Positions 34,107 through 46,724 of a stretch of DNA of 64,000 bases are shown here, one piece after another (the stretch's first letter is position 1; each line of letters starts with the position of its first letter). The notes under the pieces were generated by a model. It saw only the letters and a program-made list of their open reading frames with translations, was not told the origin of the DNA and made no database searches. The stretch is taken from positions 1-64,000 of the forward strand of contig SRSI01000073.1 in the NCBI GenBank assembly GCA_005656395.1, read 5' to 3'. The stretch comes from Strongyloides papillosus (Eukaryota; Nematoda; Chromadorea; Rhabditida; Strongyloididae). A program made the translations under genes and the position numbers.

Positions 34107-37100
34107 TTACCAAATTGGTCCAGCTCCAACTTTATAATAATATCTATGACTATGCCAATTATGATATTTATTTGGTCCAGTAAAAGTTCCTCTGGTCATA
34201 TATGGCATATGTGGGGCAGTGAGGAAGTGATTAAGAAGCCAATTGTGTGGTGGGTATCCATTCATCAATTGGGAATTGTATGGTGCAACAGATGTTACTG
34301 TATATGCATAACCTGGTGGAATATCTTGAGGATATGGAACAACTGGACCATTGTTATTATAAACAGCAACTCTACCACCATTAGAATCATAAGATGATCG
34401 AGGTGATTGGACATTTGGTGTATTCTGTGAGTATCCACGTGATCGTGGTGAGAGATTTGAATTTACATTGATATTTAAATTTTCATTCATTTCTGGAGAT
34501 TTAGATAATCTTGGTTGTTGGTTTCCATAATATGGTGAATTTTGTGAGTTACTTGATACAGGTGATACTTGTGATGAACCATTTGAAAATCTTGAATGAT
34601 GGTCCTACAAAAATAATTAATTTATTAAAAAGTAACTAATATAATTTATCTTACAGCAGGAACTGAGTATGATCTCTGTGGTCTTTTAACAAGATCAGCT
34701 GCAGCAATATAACCCTTATCATTTTGTACAGTTGTATAAATTTTCAATTTATTATTATTTTCTTTTAATGCATGTCTCATTTCAACGTCATTATTAATAA
34801 CAATCTAAAATTCATGCATTTATAATTTACTTCTAAAAAATAAACGGAGAGAAGAAAAGGCATTTTTTAAGTAAATATTATTTTTAAAAAAAGATATAGA
34901 TAATAGGAAGTTTCAATATAAATAGAAAACATATAAAAATTATAATTAAAACTTGCCTGTCTTCCGTGTTTATCATGGTATGCTATGGATCCTTCAAAAT
35001 CAGGGCGTTCAATGGATATTTTTCTCATTAAATTATCGAATACATTAATGTAGCTAAGTTCATCCTTCTTAAAATGAAACTTATACTTACGACCAAAATG
35101 GTTCCATGTAACTTTGATATCATCAAAAATTCCCATTCTAAAAATAAACAAGATAAATGATTGGATATTTATAGTTTGCAAATTTATAAAGACATTTCAA
35201 AAAAGATGACAAGTATAAAAATTGCACACTCTCACTTTCATTAAAATTTATCACTCTCTTCATACAAATTCTCGATGTTACTACATTAAATGGAGGTGGT
35301 GATAAGTTTGTAGTGTTTGACAAATTACGTGGATAAAATTTATATATAAAGTATTAATACGTAAGAAAAAAGAAATTAATTTAAAAATAAATATGGTGAT
35401 AAAAAAGAACATAGGTGGGTATAAGTTAAAATAAAGTTCAATTATGTAATGGAAATTAGTAATAGTTAATAATATTTATATAAACTTTCACTCATCTTAT
35501 CAAACATATTAAAATTGTATTAAAATTATAAAATTTTTAGTTAAAACAAAAAAATGTTGATAACGAAATTAAAGACATTCTTGTATAACAAATAATTTTG
35601 TTTAAGACATAACAAAATTAACAGTAATATAAAAAAAGAAATATGAGATAAGAGAACAATAAAAGATTTTTTTTACCATAAAAAAAGTAGACTTAAAAAG
35701 AAATTGTTTACTTTTATTTGAACAGTTTAAAAAAGGGATTAAAAGCGAGATTCAAAAAAATTAAGGTACTTTTTATATAACTATCTTGTTTATGATAAAA
35801 AGTTCATATAACACTATTTTGAAGAATTGTGTTTTTATCTTTATTATTATTGAAAAATTTATACAAGCATCAGTTTACTTGCACTACTATGATAAAATTC
35901 ATGTTTTATGAGGAAAGTAAAAAAAAATATCATTTCCTCCATATATCAAATGAAGTAAATATTTTTTTATGTTATGGTATTAGGTGTTAAATACAATTAC
36001 GTAACTCAAGAAAATGTTTTAAAATAATTTTAATATTTATTAAGTTATAGAGTAAAGTAATTTAGTAAAGGGAGCAATAACTTTAAAATTTAAAGTTAAA
36101 ATCAATCGAAAACTTTTTAACTACTCTAGAAAAAATAAATTTACATTATATTACGCTGTCAACAAGGTATTTTATATATTCTGATTGAATGTGAAAAATT
36201 TATTTATATTTATTTTTATTAATAAATACCTAACTACACTAATTATAATAATATGATGCATAATTTAAAAATAGTTTTGAAGCATAAAAATTAATAAAGA
36301 CATAATTATAGATGTTGATGACGAAACGAATGTAAAATAATAAACATAATTGTAATAATTCCCTCAATAGATGTATTTGAAACTAAAAATGTATTTTTGT
36401 AAAAAATTAAAGTAAAAAAGCCTAAAAAGATTAGAATAAACAATATTGTTTGTTGTCAAATGGCAAAACACTTTTTGTAGTTTTTGTTTTAAATTGAATG
36501 GAGAGAGTTTAGAAGGAAATAATAAATAATTAATGATCATCTCTTTTCAATTACAGTTATAAGATGTGATAGTGTTAGGAAGATTAAGGTACATAATATA
36601 GTATTAAAGAGAAAAGTCCTTCTAATAAGATTTTGTTTCATTTTTTCTTATTTATATGTATTTTTGATTTATTTATATAATACTATACATTCTCAAGAAT
36701 CATTTTAAATCATATGATTATGGGAGTTGATAATATAAATGATTTATTGAGTTAAAGGAAATAATAGCATTTTATTGTCATAAATTTTTAAAGTCTATCG
36801 TGATTAAAGTTCTTTAGAATAAACTTTTATACATTTATATATTTTATCTTTTTCTACTCAACAAAAATATCATAGAAGATAAATGTTATAATTAGTTATA
36901 TCAAAATAGAAGAATTTAAAAATAAACGAGATATTTTTAGGTTTACTTTTTCAATAGAAACTCTATGTATTATATAACTAAAGAGGAAGATAATAATAAA
37001 TAATAAAAGGTAAAAGTATAAAAATGCTTTTTATTGCTACAACGTATGATAATGATAAACCATTAAAGTAGTTATACAAACAAAATTGAGTTATTTTGAG

Positions 37101-37405
37101 GGAGGAAAAATAAAAAAGAATGTTACTTTTATCATGGTTTAAAAGATTTGTCAAATGTATTGTAATTGTACTCCATGAAGAATCTTTAAACTCTCAAACA
37201 CTGTTAGTTGACATATGTAGTGGTAAGTTATAAGTGATAAATAAAAAAAAACAAAGGTTAAAAATTTGGTTTTAAATAACAAAGTAATAAGTCTCAAGAG
37301 ATCATACCCCATGTCATTTTCATCAGCCATTCTTGAAAGTGGTCTTCCAAGTGTTCCAAATATCCGATCGTGAATGTAAGCTTCTCTTTTTTGATTGACA
37401 GTCAT
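34107..37405 (-). CDS. PB1-domain protein with Ser/Asn/Tyr/Pro-rich C terminus
   Basis: Exons 37405-37308, 35137-34957, 34804-34655 and 34604-34107; 308 residues. Phases agree at every join. The first intron is about 2.2 kb (35138-37307). The second uses a GC donor (CAG then GCAAGT) with a TTTTAG acceptor. The third is a normal 50-nt intron. Residues about 36-118 form a PB1-like fold: IKVTWNHFGRKYKFHF (basic first strand) and YHDKHGRQIVINNDVEMRHAL (acidic OPCA-type segment), then KLKIYTTV. PB1 domains mediate head-to-tail protein pairing in kinase and scaffold proteins. The rest is low-complexity (SPVSSNSQNSPYYG, YNNNGPVVPYPQD), with no second domain recognised. It is likely a cytoplasmic adaptor. 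The ATG in exon 2 could be an alternative start. Confidence 0.75.
35138..37307. other. Long first intron of the PB1 gene, nothing else seen
   Basis: This 2.2-kb stretch is about forty times longer than most introns in the window. It is A+T rich with purine-rich runs and no supported frame on either strand. It could hold regulatory elements or an alternative first exon. Confidence 0.5.
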
Positions 37406-39668
37406 ATTTGATAAGAAAAGTAAAAAAGTTTAACTACAATACAAATAAATATTCAATAAAGAACAAATTCTGATATTTTAATGAAAAAAATAAATTTCTA
37501 AAATAGTAAATAAAGATACTTTTTAAATTAAAAAGAAAAAATAACTAAAATTCTATTTCTGTTCATCATTTATTTAACATAACCAAAGATCTAACTATTC
37601 TTAATTAATTATAAACAAAGACATTTAAAAAATAATTTTTTTCCATTAATAGTTTGGAAAAAACATAAATTAATTATACATTTATTTTTAAATGTTATTA
37701 ACATATTAGGAATGTAAAAAAAATTAGAAGTAGCTCTTAATGATGTATAATTTTGGAGAGAATAGAAAATAGAAAGGTTCTCTGAATAAGTGCAATAATT
37801 ATCTTGATATTTTTTTCAATAGATAATTATGAATATTTATATGAACTTAAATTGAATATTTCTATTAAATAAAACTTTTTGACTAACTAATAGAATATTA
37901 AAAGATAGAAATTTAAATAAGACAAAAAATGAACGTTTTTTTTAAGTCTTCTTCCCGGTGCTCCACCTTTAGAATTAGCTAAAAAGATAGAAGGCGAAAA
38001 AAAAATGATGCGTTCAGACAAGTGAAAGTAATAAGATATTTATCATTATCTAAATACACATATACTTTAAATAGTGTAGACTAATTTTGCAAATTATTAC
38101 TATCATCATCCAAGTAAAATATAATAAAGAAGATTAGAAAAATTTTTGAAGAACAAAATTGACATTCATGATATAGATACAATAAATTACTTTTCAATTT
38201 TTATGATTATAAATAAATAAGAGGAAAAGAAAGTTGTAGTTAAATTGACATTACTTGTTAGCAAGAGAATATAAAATAAAATAGAAGCTAATTTTTGAAA
38301 GGGTACGTGAAGGTAAAATAATCTTGAGAACTGGATTTTTAATCATTTTTTATAAACAATTTATTTAATATTTGTAAAAGTCATTTTATCCTCCGCTTTT
38401 GTTAAATATATTTATATATATTTATACAAATATATGTATAAATCTTAAAAATTTTACCACCCTCCTACTGGCGACGATAAAAATACATTATTATAAAATA
38501 TTATTTAATCATTAGTTTTGTGTACCAACAGAAAATGAACAATTGTTGAGTTGATAAACTTAATTTGTCAACTTTTTTTATTTATCTTCTTTTACATGAT
38601 TCATCATGAAAGAAGTAAATTTCTATTTACCTTAATATACTTGTAAAACTCTCGAACACAAATAAAATTTCTTCTAAAAGATATAAATAATTTTCTTCTG
38701 CAAAAATAAAGCATGATAAAGAAAAAACTTTAAGTATGTTTATGAAATGGTAAGATACAATTTTTATTAGAATAAGGTTTCTAAAAAAAATCTACAACAG
38801 CAAGTCTGGGACAAAATATGAGTAAAATCTCATCGGCAATTATCCTTACTATAGTAAAAATATTTTGTTTGGCGATATTCGCTAATTAAGATAGAATTTT
38901 AAGATAACTTTAGGCAGTAAAAATTAATAAACAGACCACACACAAAAATATTAATAAGTTATACAAAGCTTATACAATCAAACCAAATAATAGCAGAAAT
39001 ATTAGCAATATATTTAAAAAAATGAATGTTACCATAAAGTGTACACTTATATAGAATTTTTATTTTGCCTAAAGGTCAAATATTTTGCCAACTTGTCCTC
39101 TCTGTCAAATATATTTTTTATTGTTATTTACGTGGTAGTAAATTAATCTACGATAATGAATAAAAGATTAAATTCTTAGGATAAAGTGTTTAAAGTCTAA
39201 TACTTTAAGACTAAACTTCCTTCACTTTTGATGCCTAAAAGAACATTCAAGATTACTTCGATTTGTTGCTACGAAATGAATAAATCTTCTGCGATAAAAT
39301 TTAATAATCAAATATAAAATTTATTTTATCTTTGTAAAAATAAAAGTATACATACTAGAAACAATTTTCTTAATGTTTATATTATATACATTTTCTTAAA
39401 AGACTCCCTTGATTTACATAGATTTTTTTAATTTTAAAACCATATTTAATAATATCCTCATGCTAATATGTACATATTATTGTTTGTATATATATATGTA
39501 TATCCATCCTATTTTGAAGGAGGATATGATGATAAATGAATGGTTATAAAATAAAGTTATAAAAAAATACTTAAAATTAATAATTTTTCAGTTATATAAA
39601 TTCTTTTGAGAATATAACTTGTACTTAAGGATGTTTGTAAGGAAAAAAATCGCCAAACACATATTTTC
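37406..39668. other. 2.3-kb intergenic region, contains dispersed repeat copy 2
   Basis: No gene recognised. About 38932-39020 matches 23171-23260. A short hairpin-like sequence (atatccatcc..ggaggatat) lies near 39500-39530. Confidence 0.5.
38932..39020 (+). repeat. Dispersed repeat, copy 2
   Basis: Begins cagaccacacacaaaaatat and continues ataagttatacaaagcttat, matching 23171-23260 in the same orientation with substitutions and short gaps. No boundaries or coding capacity are visible. Confidence 0.6.
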
Positions 39669-40163
39669 TTAGACATTTAAATTGTCAGCTATTATCAAAT
39701 TGGATCCACATATATTTCGAAGTGCGCCAAGGAAAACTTGAACATTCTCTACAGTAAATCCTTTCAAAACACCATCTTCGATATCAATAACAATATTTCC
39801 TTTTTCTTCCTTATTTCCAGGGAGACTTCTAAAATAATAGATTAATAAATATACATACCGTAAAAGATTAATTTTTGTTTTTTTAATTCAAAAAAATAGC
39901 AAACAATACAAGGTATCATATTATAAAACAAACCTTTTTAAATCATAGGCCCAATAAACATTATTTGAGGACTTTCCCCAAATCTTTGATTCACCTATTT
40001 TTCCACTAGATTGCTCTTGAAAATAAACTATTTTAATTTCACTTGTAAATATTTTCTTATCTTTCATTGATGGAAAGAAATATTTCCTTATAATTAGGTA
40101 ATCATAAGTTAATATACAATATTTATCCTCATAAAACGATCCTTCACTGTTAACCGTAAACAT
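39669..40163 (-). CDS. Small cytosolic protein, possibly PH-like, two exons
   Basis: Exons 40163-39934 and 39828-39669; a 105-nt intron with donor GTTTGT and acceptor TATTTTAG splits an Arg codon. The product is 129 residues from the ATG at 40163; the frame extends further 5' without another ATG. There is no signal peptide or membrane segment. Alternating strands (FYEDKYCILTYDYLIIRKYF, KIFTSEIKIVYFQEQ, KIWGKSSNNVYWAYDLKRS, GNIVIDIEDGVLKGFTVENV) and a terminal helix (VQVFLGALRN) suggest a PH-like beta-sandwich with a C-terminal helix. That is a structural guess, not a family match. The function is unknown. Confidence 0.65.
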
Positions 40164-42081
40164 CACTGTAATATAATACGAATGATAGCTTTTTTCCACT
40201 ATATAATCTTAATATCTTCAATGAAAATTTTTAGGAATATCCAAATATGAAAGAGATGTATTGTATGTTTATTATAAAATGTTTATTTATATATAAGTGT
40301 TTAAAAATATGAGATAAAGGTATCCTTGTCTGTTTTTATATGTTTTCATTCACCTACCAATGCCGTCATTTCACTTTGTGTTTTTCTATTCTTTATTTTT
40401 AAATAAAGATGCATTAAGAGATTTTAAGAAATATTAATATTTGTAAAATATATTAAAATCTCCTAAATACGATGTTTTTTACTAAAACTAATCTTTTTAT
40501 TATCCTAAGTTGACGAGAATTAATAAAAACTATATGTAAATTATATGATATGATACCCCCACACTTTTTTCCGATCTACAAGAAATAAGAAAAAGACGTA
40601 CCTTGAACTAATAGAATTAAATTCTTATATTTGTAGTAATTTTAAAAAATTACTCATTTTTGTCCATAAAAATTGCTACTGCAGCTATAAAGATCTTTAT
40701 TTACTTGGAGCTTAATGATTTTCAAATAACTTTCCCTAAAAACAATAATTTCTTCTAATTTCCAATTTCAAAACTCTAAAATCATTTTTATTATTATTTA
40801 TAAATTCTTGTGTTAATAGCTGCAAGCGATTCCAATTATTTAATGAATACCAACAACGTTCTTAAACTGAACTACATAATAATAATTACTCTTTTAAAAA
40901 TTAATGAAAAGAAATTTCATCACAATATGTTATACCATTAAATATTTACATATCGTCATCCATTAAAAGTTTTAATATTTTTTTATTTCGATGATAATTA
41001 TCTCCTTCATATTATCTTTAAATTTTTGTACTTCAATACAAATTTTTTCATTTGAAAAAAACAACATTAAGATAAATTTCCTTTAATATCTGCTTATCTT
41101 TTTATAAGTTATTAAAAAAAAAAGGAAAAAACAACATTTTTGCTCGAAAAAATACATTTAATAAAAACAATTGAAATTTTTAATGTAAAAGAAACATGAA
41201 AAATATTGTTAGTGAAAACTTATATTTTTAATTTTTGTACCTAAGTAAATTAAAAAAAAGGAATAATAACTTTAATTAAGTCTGGTTAAATTAAGATAAT
41301 GAAGTTTGAAAAAGAAAATGAGAATGAATACTTTATTAGGGGATGTAACTGAACCAGTTAATTTATGCAACTAATAGTATATTTTTCACAACCCTTAATG
41401 TAGACAATTTAATTTAACAAATATCAATTAGAAAAACAAAATAAATTATTTGATCTTAATGATTTTAAATGTGTAGAAAAGAAATTTGAAATAAATAAAA
41501 AAAGAGTGATTCTATAAAAAGTTGAAAATAAAAATGTTATACTATAAAAGTAATTGATAAAAAATATAAACTAATTAATTTCAAGCTGTGTTATTAGTAA
41601 TTAAATTTATGTGATCATTCATTTATATTTCAAAAATATATATACATAGACTATAACTAGGTACATGATTCATTCACATTCTTTTAAATTAAAAATTTTT
41701 TTGATATAATTTCTAGTTTTGACATATTATTTATCTAATAATATTGAAGAGTATAGACGATTGATTGAGAAAACAGATAGTTTTGATGTATATTTCTAGG
41801 TGTTTATCTAAAATAATTTTTAAAAATTACTTTTTTATTACATCATTGTTTTTTTGTTGATAATCATTACATAGAAATTCCTTTATTATTAAATAGCTTT
41901 AAAATTAATAACGTAACGGTTATTTAAAGTACTTAATGATGATGTATTTAAATTTATAATATTTGTTATCAAACTAGTACCTACGTATATATGTCTTATA
42001 TTTTACACTTTTACTCTCCTACATTAATATTGTTTTCCTAATTTTAGTAAAAACACTATTCCATAAATAATTAATAAAAAT
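40164..42081. other. 1.9-kb intergenic region, no gene seen
   Basis: Divergent spacer holding the promoters of the minus-strand small-protein gene and the plus-strand zinc-finger gene. Very A+T rich; nothing else recognised. Confidence 0.5.
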
Positions 42082-43181
42082 ATGACTACTAACATCAAGA
42101 AACTTCCGATTCTTTCTATGGAAGATGAGGAATTGTTTCCAAAAGATAAAGTTTTTGATGTACCCCAAGCAATTGCAAGTTTCGACATTAAATTATTTGT
42201 TGAGGTAAGTTTATGTAACCTATGTCAATTCTTTTTTATCAAAAAGAATTGTAGTATTACCTATAGGTTATATTTAAAGTATATTTACATATAAAATGAG
42301 CAAAATACTTGTTTGGAAATCACATTAACCTATAAAACTATTTATTTTGTAATAAATTTGTAACTTTCACTTTATATTTACAGTTAAATAATATTTCCAC
42401 ACCATTATGGTGGTCACGTCTAATTATATCATCTAGGGGATACCTAGCAAATTATATTGAGATGGATGAAGAAAAACTTTTCTTAACTGATGACGCTTTT
42501 ATACTTTTACATAAAGTTTTTGTTGAAAAAAATCATACATTTACCTCGTTGGAATTTATCAAAGCATTGCTACATTTATTTAGAATACCAAGAATGTCTG
42601 ATGGTTTTTGCTATACACTTCAAGATGATTTTGAAGACGAAATATTAAATGACGATAAAGTTGATGAAGAATCTTCTTTAGAAAAATATAACGTTATAAA
42701 GGATAGAATAACTATTTCACCATGTGAAGTTCTTTTTGGTAAAAATGGTGTTTTGAGCATTAAAATGGCTGAGATACAAAAAGAAGGGTATCTAATGTTC
42801 ATGAAAATATTAAGTATACTTATCCTAAGATTTAAAGAAGATATGGAACAAGGTAAAAAGAAAGGCATACGTTTTGATATCGATAATGAATGGCAACCAG
42901 ATGATAGAGTTGTCCTTTTCCAGCAATTTTATTCAGGTAACAGAACCTGGATCTTGACTGACTTTGACAGACATATTATGCTGTATTGGAAACCGAAAGG
43001 TGCAAATGTAATTTTTGGTGATGCTTACATCGATAAGAAAAAAAGAAGTGGATTTATGCTATGTGAGTATTGTGGGATGCTTGAACAATCAGTAAATCAA
43101 TTTCCACAATTTAGAAATATGAAATTTTGTACTGAACAATGTTTAAATAAATTGTTGGATGAAAAGAATATAACTATTTGA
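42082..43181 (+). CDS. FCS-type zinc-finger protein, two exons
   Basis: Exons 42082-42204 and 42384-43181; a 179-nt intron (GAG then GTAAGT; TTTACAG acceptor) at phase 0. The product is 306 residues. There is no signal peptide. The N-terminal two thirds is acidic with helical segments (LVNNIS-like LNNISTPLWWSRLIISSRGY) and no recognised domain. The C terminus has MLCEYCGMLEQ and, after 18 residues between the Cys pairs, MKFCTEQC: C-x2-C ... F-C-x3-C, which is the pattern of FCS zinc fingers found in Polycomb-type proteins (Phc, Scm, Sfmbt) that bind RNA or nucleic acid. That assignment rests on the motif alone. A MYND-like half finger is the alternative. The protein is probably nuclear if the finger is real. 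Confidence 0.72.
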
Positions 43182-44153
43182 AATAATTACTTTAAAAAAT
43201 AATCTTCTTATATTATTAAAAGCTTTTTATCAATGCCTTTTTTTAATTATAAGCTAACATAGAATTTTCTTAACATTAATTTGTGAGAAAAGTATCTTAA
43301 ATGTATTAATAGAAAGATTTGTTTTTCTTCGAAATTTCTAATAAATTATTGGGTACTTAGATAAAATAAGCATAGAATTAAAGGATACTTTAATTTTTTA
43401 AGTTCTAAATAAATAACAAATTTAAGTTTCAATTCAGATGTATCATCAGAATGTATGTACACAAAATATTTTTAATAATATTTTAGTAGTAAAAAATGCC
43501 AAAAATCTAGAGACATTTAGAAAATATCAAGATTAAAAGTTCATATCGAAATTACAATGAATAAATTATGATTAAGCCTGAATTCCTAGAGTATTTCAAA
43601 TTTTTACATCTTTTTCCTGCTAGCCTTGTTACTTATCTCGCTACAACAAAATACTTTTTTCAAAATTCTTTCAAATCAATACACATATTTGTCTTACATT
43701 TTAAATAATTCAATGAAAATAAGGTAAAGAAACATATCAATAAGTTATTTTATAAGATTCTCAAATGTTAAACTTGATCTTAGAACTCTTATTCTTAGTA
43801 TGAAATTCTTTATAAAATGTTCTTGAGGATATTGTAACATTATACAATAAATTATTTAAATAGTTTATCATTATGCACGTATTGATATAAAAAAAATTCT
43901 TATTTCAAAATCATTTGCTTTATCATTATTTTTATGTGCCCCTGAATGCATCTTGTTTTCTATTAGGTTAAACAATTTTATTATTAAATTTTGAAAATTT
44001 TATATAAGGTATCTTTATTTTAAAACTTGTATGTTTATCAATTTTTTATGGTCATTTAAGTTAAACAATTTAAAATGGTTTTATACTAAAAATTGGAGAT
44101 GGTTGAAATGGAAAATTATTTTTCACAATAGTATTAAATGATTGTTATTAAAT
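43182..44153. other. About 1 kb between convergent 3' ends, no gene seen
   Basis: Lies between the plus-strand zinc-finger gene and the minus-strand serpin gene, so it holds only 3' flanks. Nothing recognised. Confidence 0.5.
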
Positions 44154-45311
44154 TTATTGATAAATACCACAGAAAAGAATATCTTCTTTATGTAAAATGA
44201 GATACAAAAATGGATGGTCGGCTCTGACAGTAATTTCTTCCATAAACTCTATTGGAAGTGACTTCATCACCATTATAGCACCTGTTGCCGCAGCAGCTTC
44301 AGTTCCCTCTTCATTGACATCAACATAAACCTTTTGAATAACGTTATCAATATACAAGTTGTTTGTTGGTGACATTGAAGAAAAGTTAGCACTACTACTA
44401 AATGCTGTATTCAATCCCATTTTTGATAGTGATTCCTTTAGTTTATGTGTTGACTCAGTTTTAAATTTTGGCATTGAAAAATTTACAGATCTACGATCTG
44501 TTGAATGAATAAGATTCAATAAATTAGTTGAATTTAATTTTTCTAATCGAGAACGTAATTCATTTCTGTTTCTTGGTAAAATGAGGGCAAATGTTATATT
44601 ATTATTTGTATATGGAATCTTAACAATGTGGAAATGTTCATCGTTTCCATAAAGGAATTTTCCTTTCTTATTCATCATCTCGACAGTCTTATTTTTACTT
44701 TCTGTAGTGAAAAATGTATCATTCTTTGTTAAATTTTTATTAAATTTGTCTTGCCAATGACTTTTAAAATATAGTGCATTTGTTAAGATAGCTGTTGTTA
44801 GTGAATTGATATCACTTGGACTAATTAAGTCTTTGATTTTATCATGCGTAGCATTGCTTATAAAGTCATTTATTATCTAAAAATAGCTTTTAATAATTAA
44901 TTATAAATATACCTTGGCAGAATTTGTCGTGTCACTAAAGTTTAAATTTTGAGTTGATGCCTTTAAATATTTTTCAACATCCTTTTTGAATTTTTCATCC
45001 ATAATATAATCATTCTGTAGGAATATTCTATTGGCAACATAAATATTAGTTTCATTTGTAGATGTCAATCCAATGCTATTGACAGAATTTTCTAATAAGT
45101 TAAAATATTCAGTCTTATCCATATTTGGTGATAGCAATTTTTTAAATTCTCTTTCTGTTTGCCCACCAGCTCCAATGTAGCACATTGCTAATGCTGATAT
45201 TAATGAGTATGGTGAGAATGATACATCTTGACTTGAGTTAATAATTAGATTCAAAGAATTAATAGTAAATGATGCTTGTGTTTGTAAAGCGTTGCTATAG
45301 TCGATTAACAT
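44154..45311 (-). CDS. Serpin, inhibitory type with Lys at P1
   Basis: Exons 45311-44913 and 44876-44154; a 36-nt intron at phase 0. The product is 373 residues, normal serpin length. The serpin core is clear: VSFSPYSLISALAMCYIGAGGQT, TNALYFKSHW, FALILPRNR, the shutter, and a C terminus ADHPFLYLILHKEDILFCGIY. The reactive-centre loop reads EEGTEAAAATGAIMVMKS. The hinge has the small residues needed for inhibition, and counting from the hinge Gly (P15) gives P1 = Lys338 followed by Ser, predicting inhibition of trypsin-like proteases. There is no signal peptide at the N terminus (MLIDYSNALQTQ), so it is intracellular or leaves by a non-classical route. Nematode and parasite serpins often lack a signal peptide. 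Confidence 0.93.
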
Positions 45312-46724
45312 TATGATCGGTTAAAATTAAATGAATTAGAATGATCTTTTTTGAATTAACAGTTCTTTTATACAGAAAATTTAATTGATTGAAAGAAAAA
45401 GGTCATATAAAAAATATAGCAATGATTCAACAATTGCCAAACAATATGCATCATTTATCAAATTATGTATAACATATTTTTAAGATATTATTAAGATAAA
45501 AACATCTGTTATTATTATTTTTGAATAAATACAACAATATGTATTTAATTATCTTTAACAAAATAAAAACGATTTGATGTTATACATATTTTTTAAAACC
45601 TTTAGTGATGTATCTGATGAGTCATTCCGAGTATCGTTTATATATTTGATATTTTGCTATAAGTTTAAAATTATCACATCTTACATAAATATTTTCTATT
45701 GTTTTTGTAGGATAATTTTATTTGAGGATCAAAAATCTATAAATTTTAAGTAAGGTGTTTTTATTTTTAACATACAAAGTTTTAAAATTCTTGTTTCCTT
45801 AACATTATCACTCGAAAAAAGTAGATTTGAAAAGTTAATTGAAAGATCTTTGTTTCCATAAACAATTTTTTTTGTTATATCGTGAGTGATTTTTAAAAAT
45901 AAAATTAAAAAATCATATTAGTTGTGAGTGATTATCTAGTAATATCAATTTCACAGGTGAATTAAAATTTTTTGATATATTATCCGTTTTGTATCCTATT
46001 ATAGAAATTATCTGTACGCATAAGTGAAGAGAAATATCAAAATTTCGTTTTTTATAGATAAAAATATTTTTTTGTTATAGAATTTTTAGTTTAAAACTTT
46101 TATCAGTCCAATATGACAATTAATGACTATATAAATCTATTCATATTGTTTTGCTTTTAATTGTATACGATTGTTTATTCTATATTCAACGATTGTGCAG
46201 TTTTAAAAAATAATTTGTTAATAAGATTGCATTTTAACGATTTTTAATGTACTTTCTTGTGATTAATTATAATACTTTCTACTTTTAAAATTTTTTTATC
46301 GTTATTTAAAATTAAGCAGACAATTAATTTTTTTAATGTAAAAATTTTTAATGAGATACTATAATAATTACAGCTATTTGTTTTTATGCTTTGTTTTGCC
46401 TTCTAATTGGAAAAATATGTTGTTTTATTTGAGAAATAAGTTATAAGCTAATTGTTATTTTTGTCAAAAATAACTGTCATTTGATAATGCTTGGCGATTT
46501 ATATAAATACAAGTTTATAAAAAAATTGGTTTTAGTAATTCTAATGTCATTAAAATTGAGCAATAAAATGATTTACCTTTAACTGTCACAGAACGTAGCA
46601 AATTGCAGAGAATTAAATATCTTTTTGAATGAATATTTAAAGTAAAGCTTCATGTAAACAATAAAAGTAATTTATTTATGATTATAACGAAAGTATAAAA
46701 CACCTGTGATATCAATTAAACATT
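45312..46724. other. 1.4-kb intergenic region, no gene seen
   Basis: A+T-rich spacer between the CHK-kinase-like stop and the serpin start, expected to include the serpin promoter. No supported feature. Confidence 0.5.
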
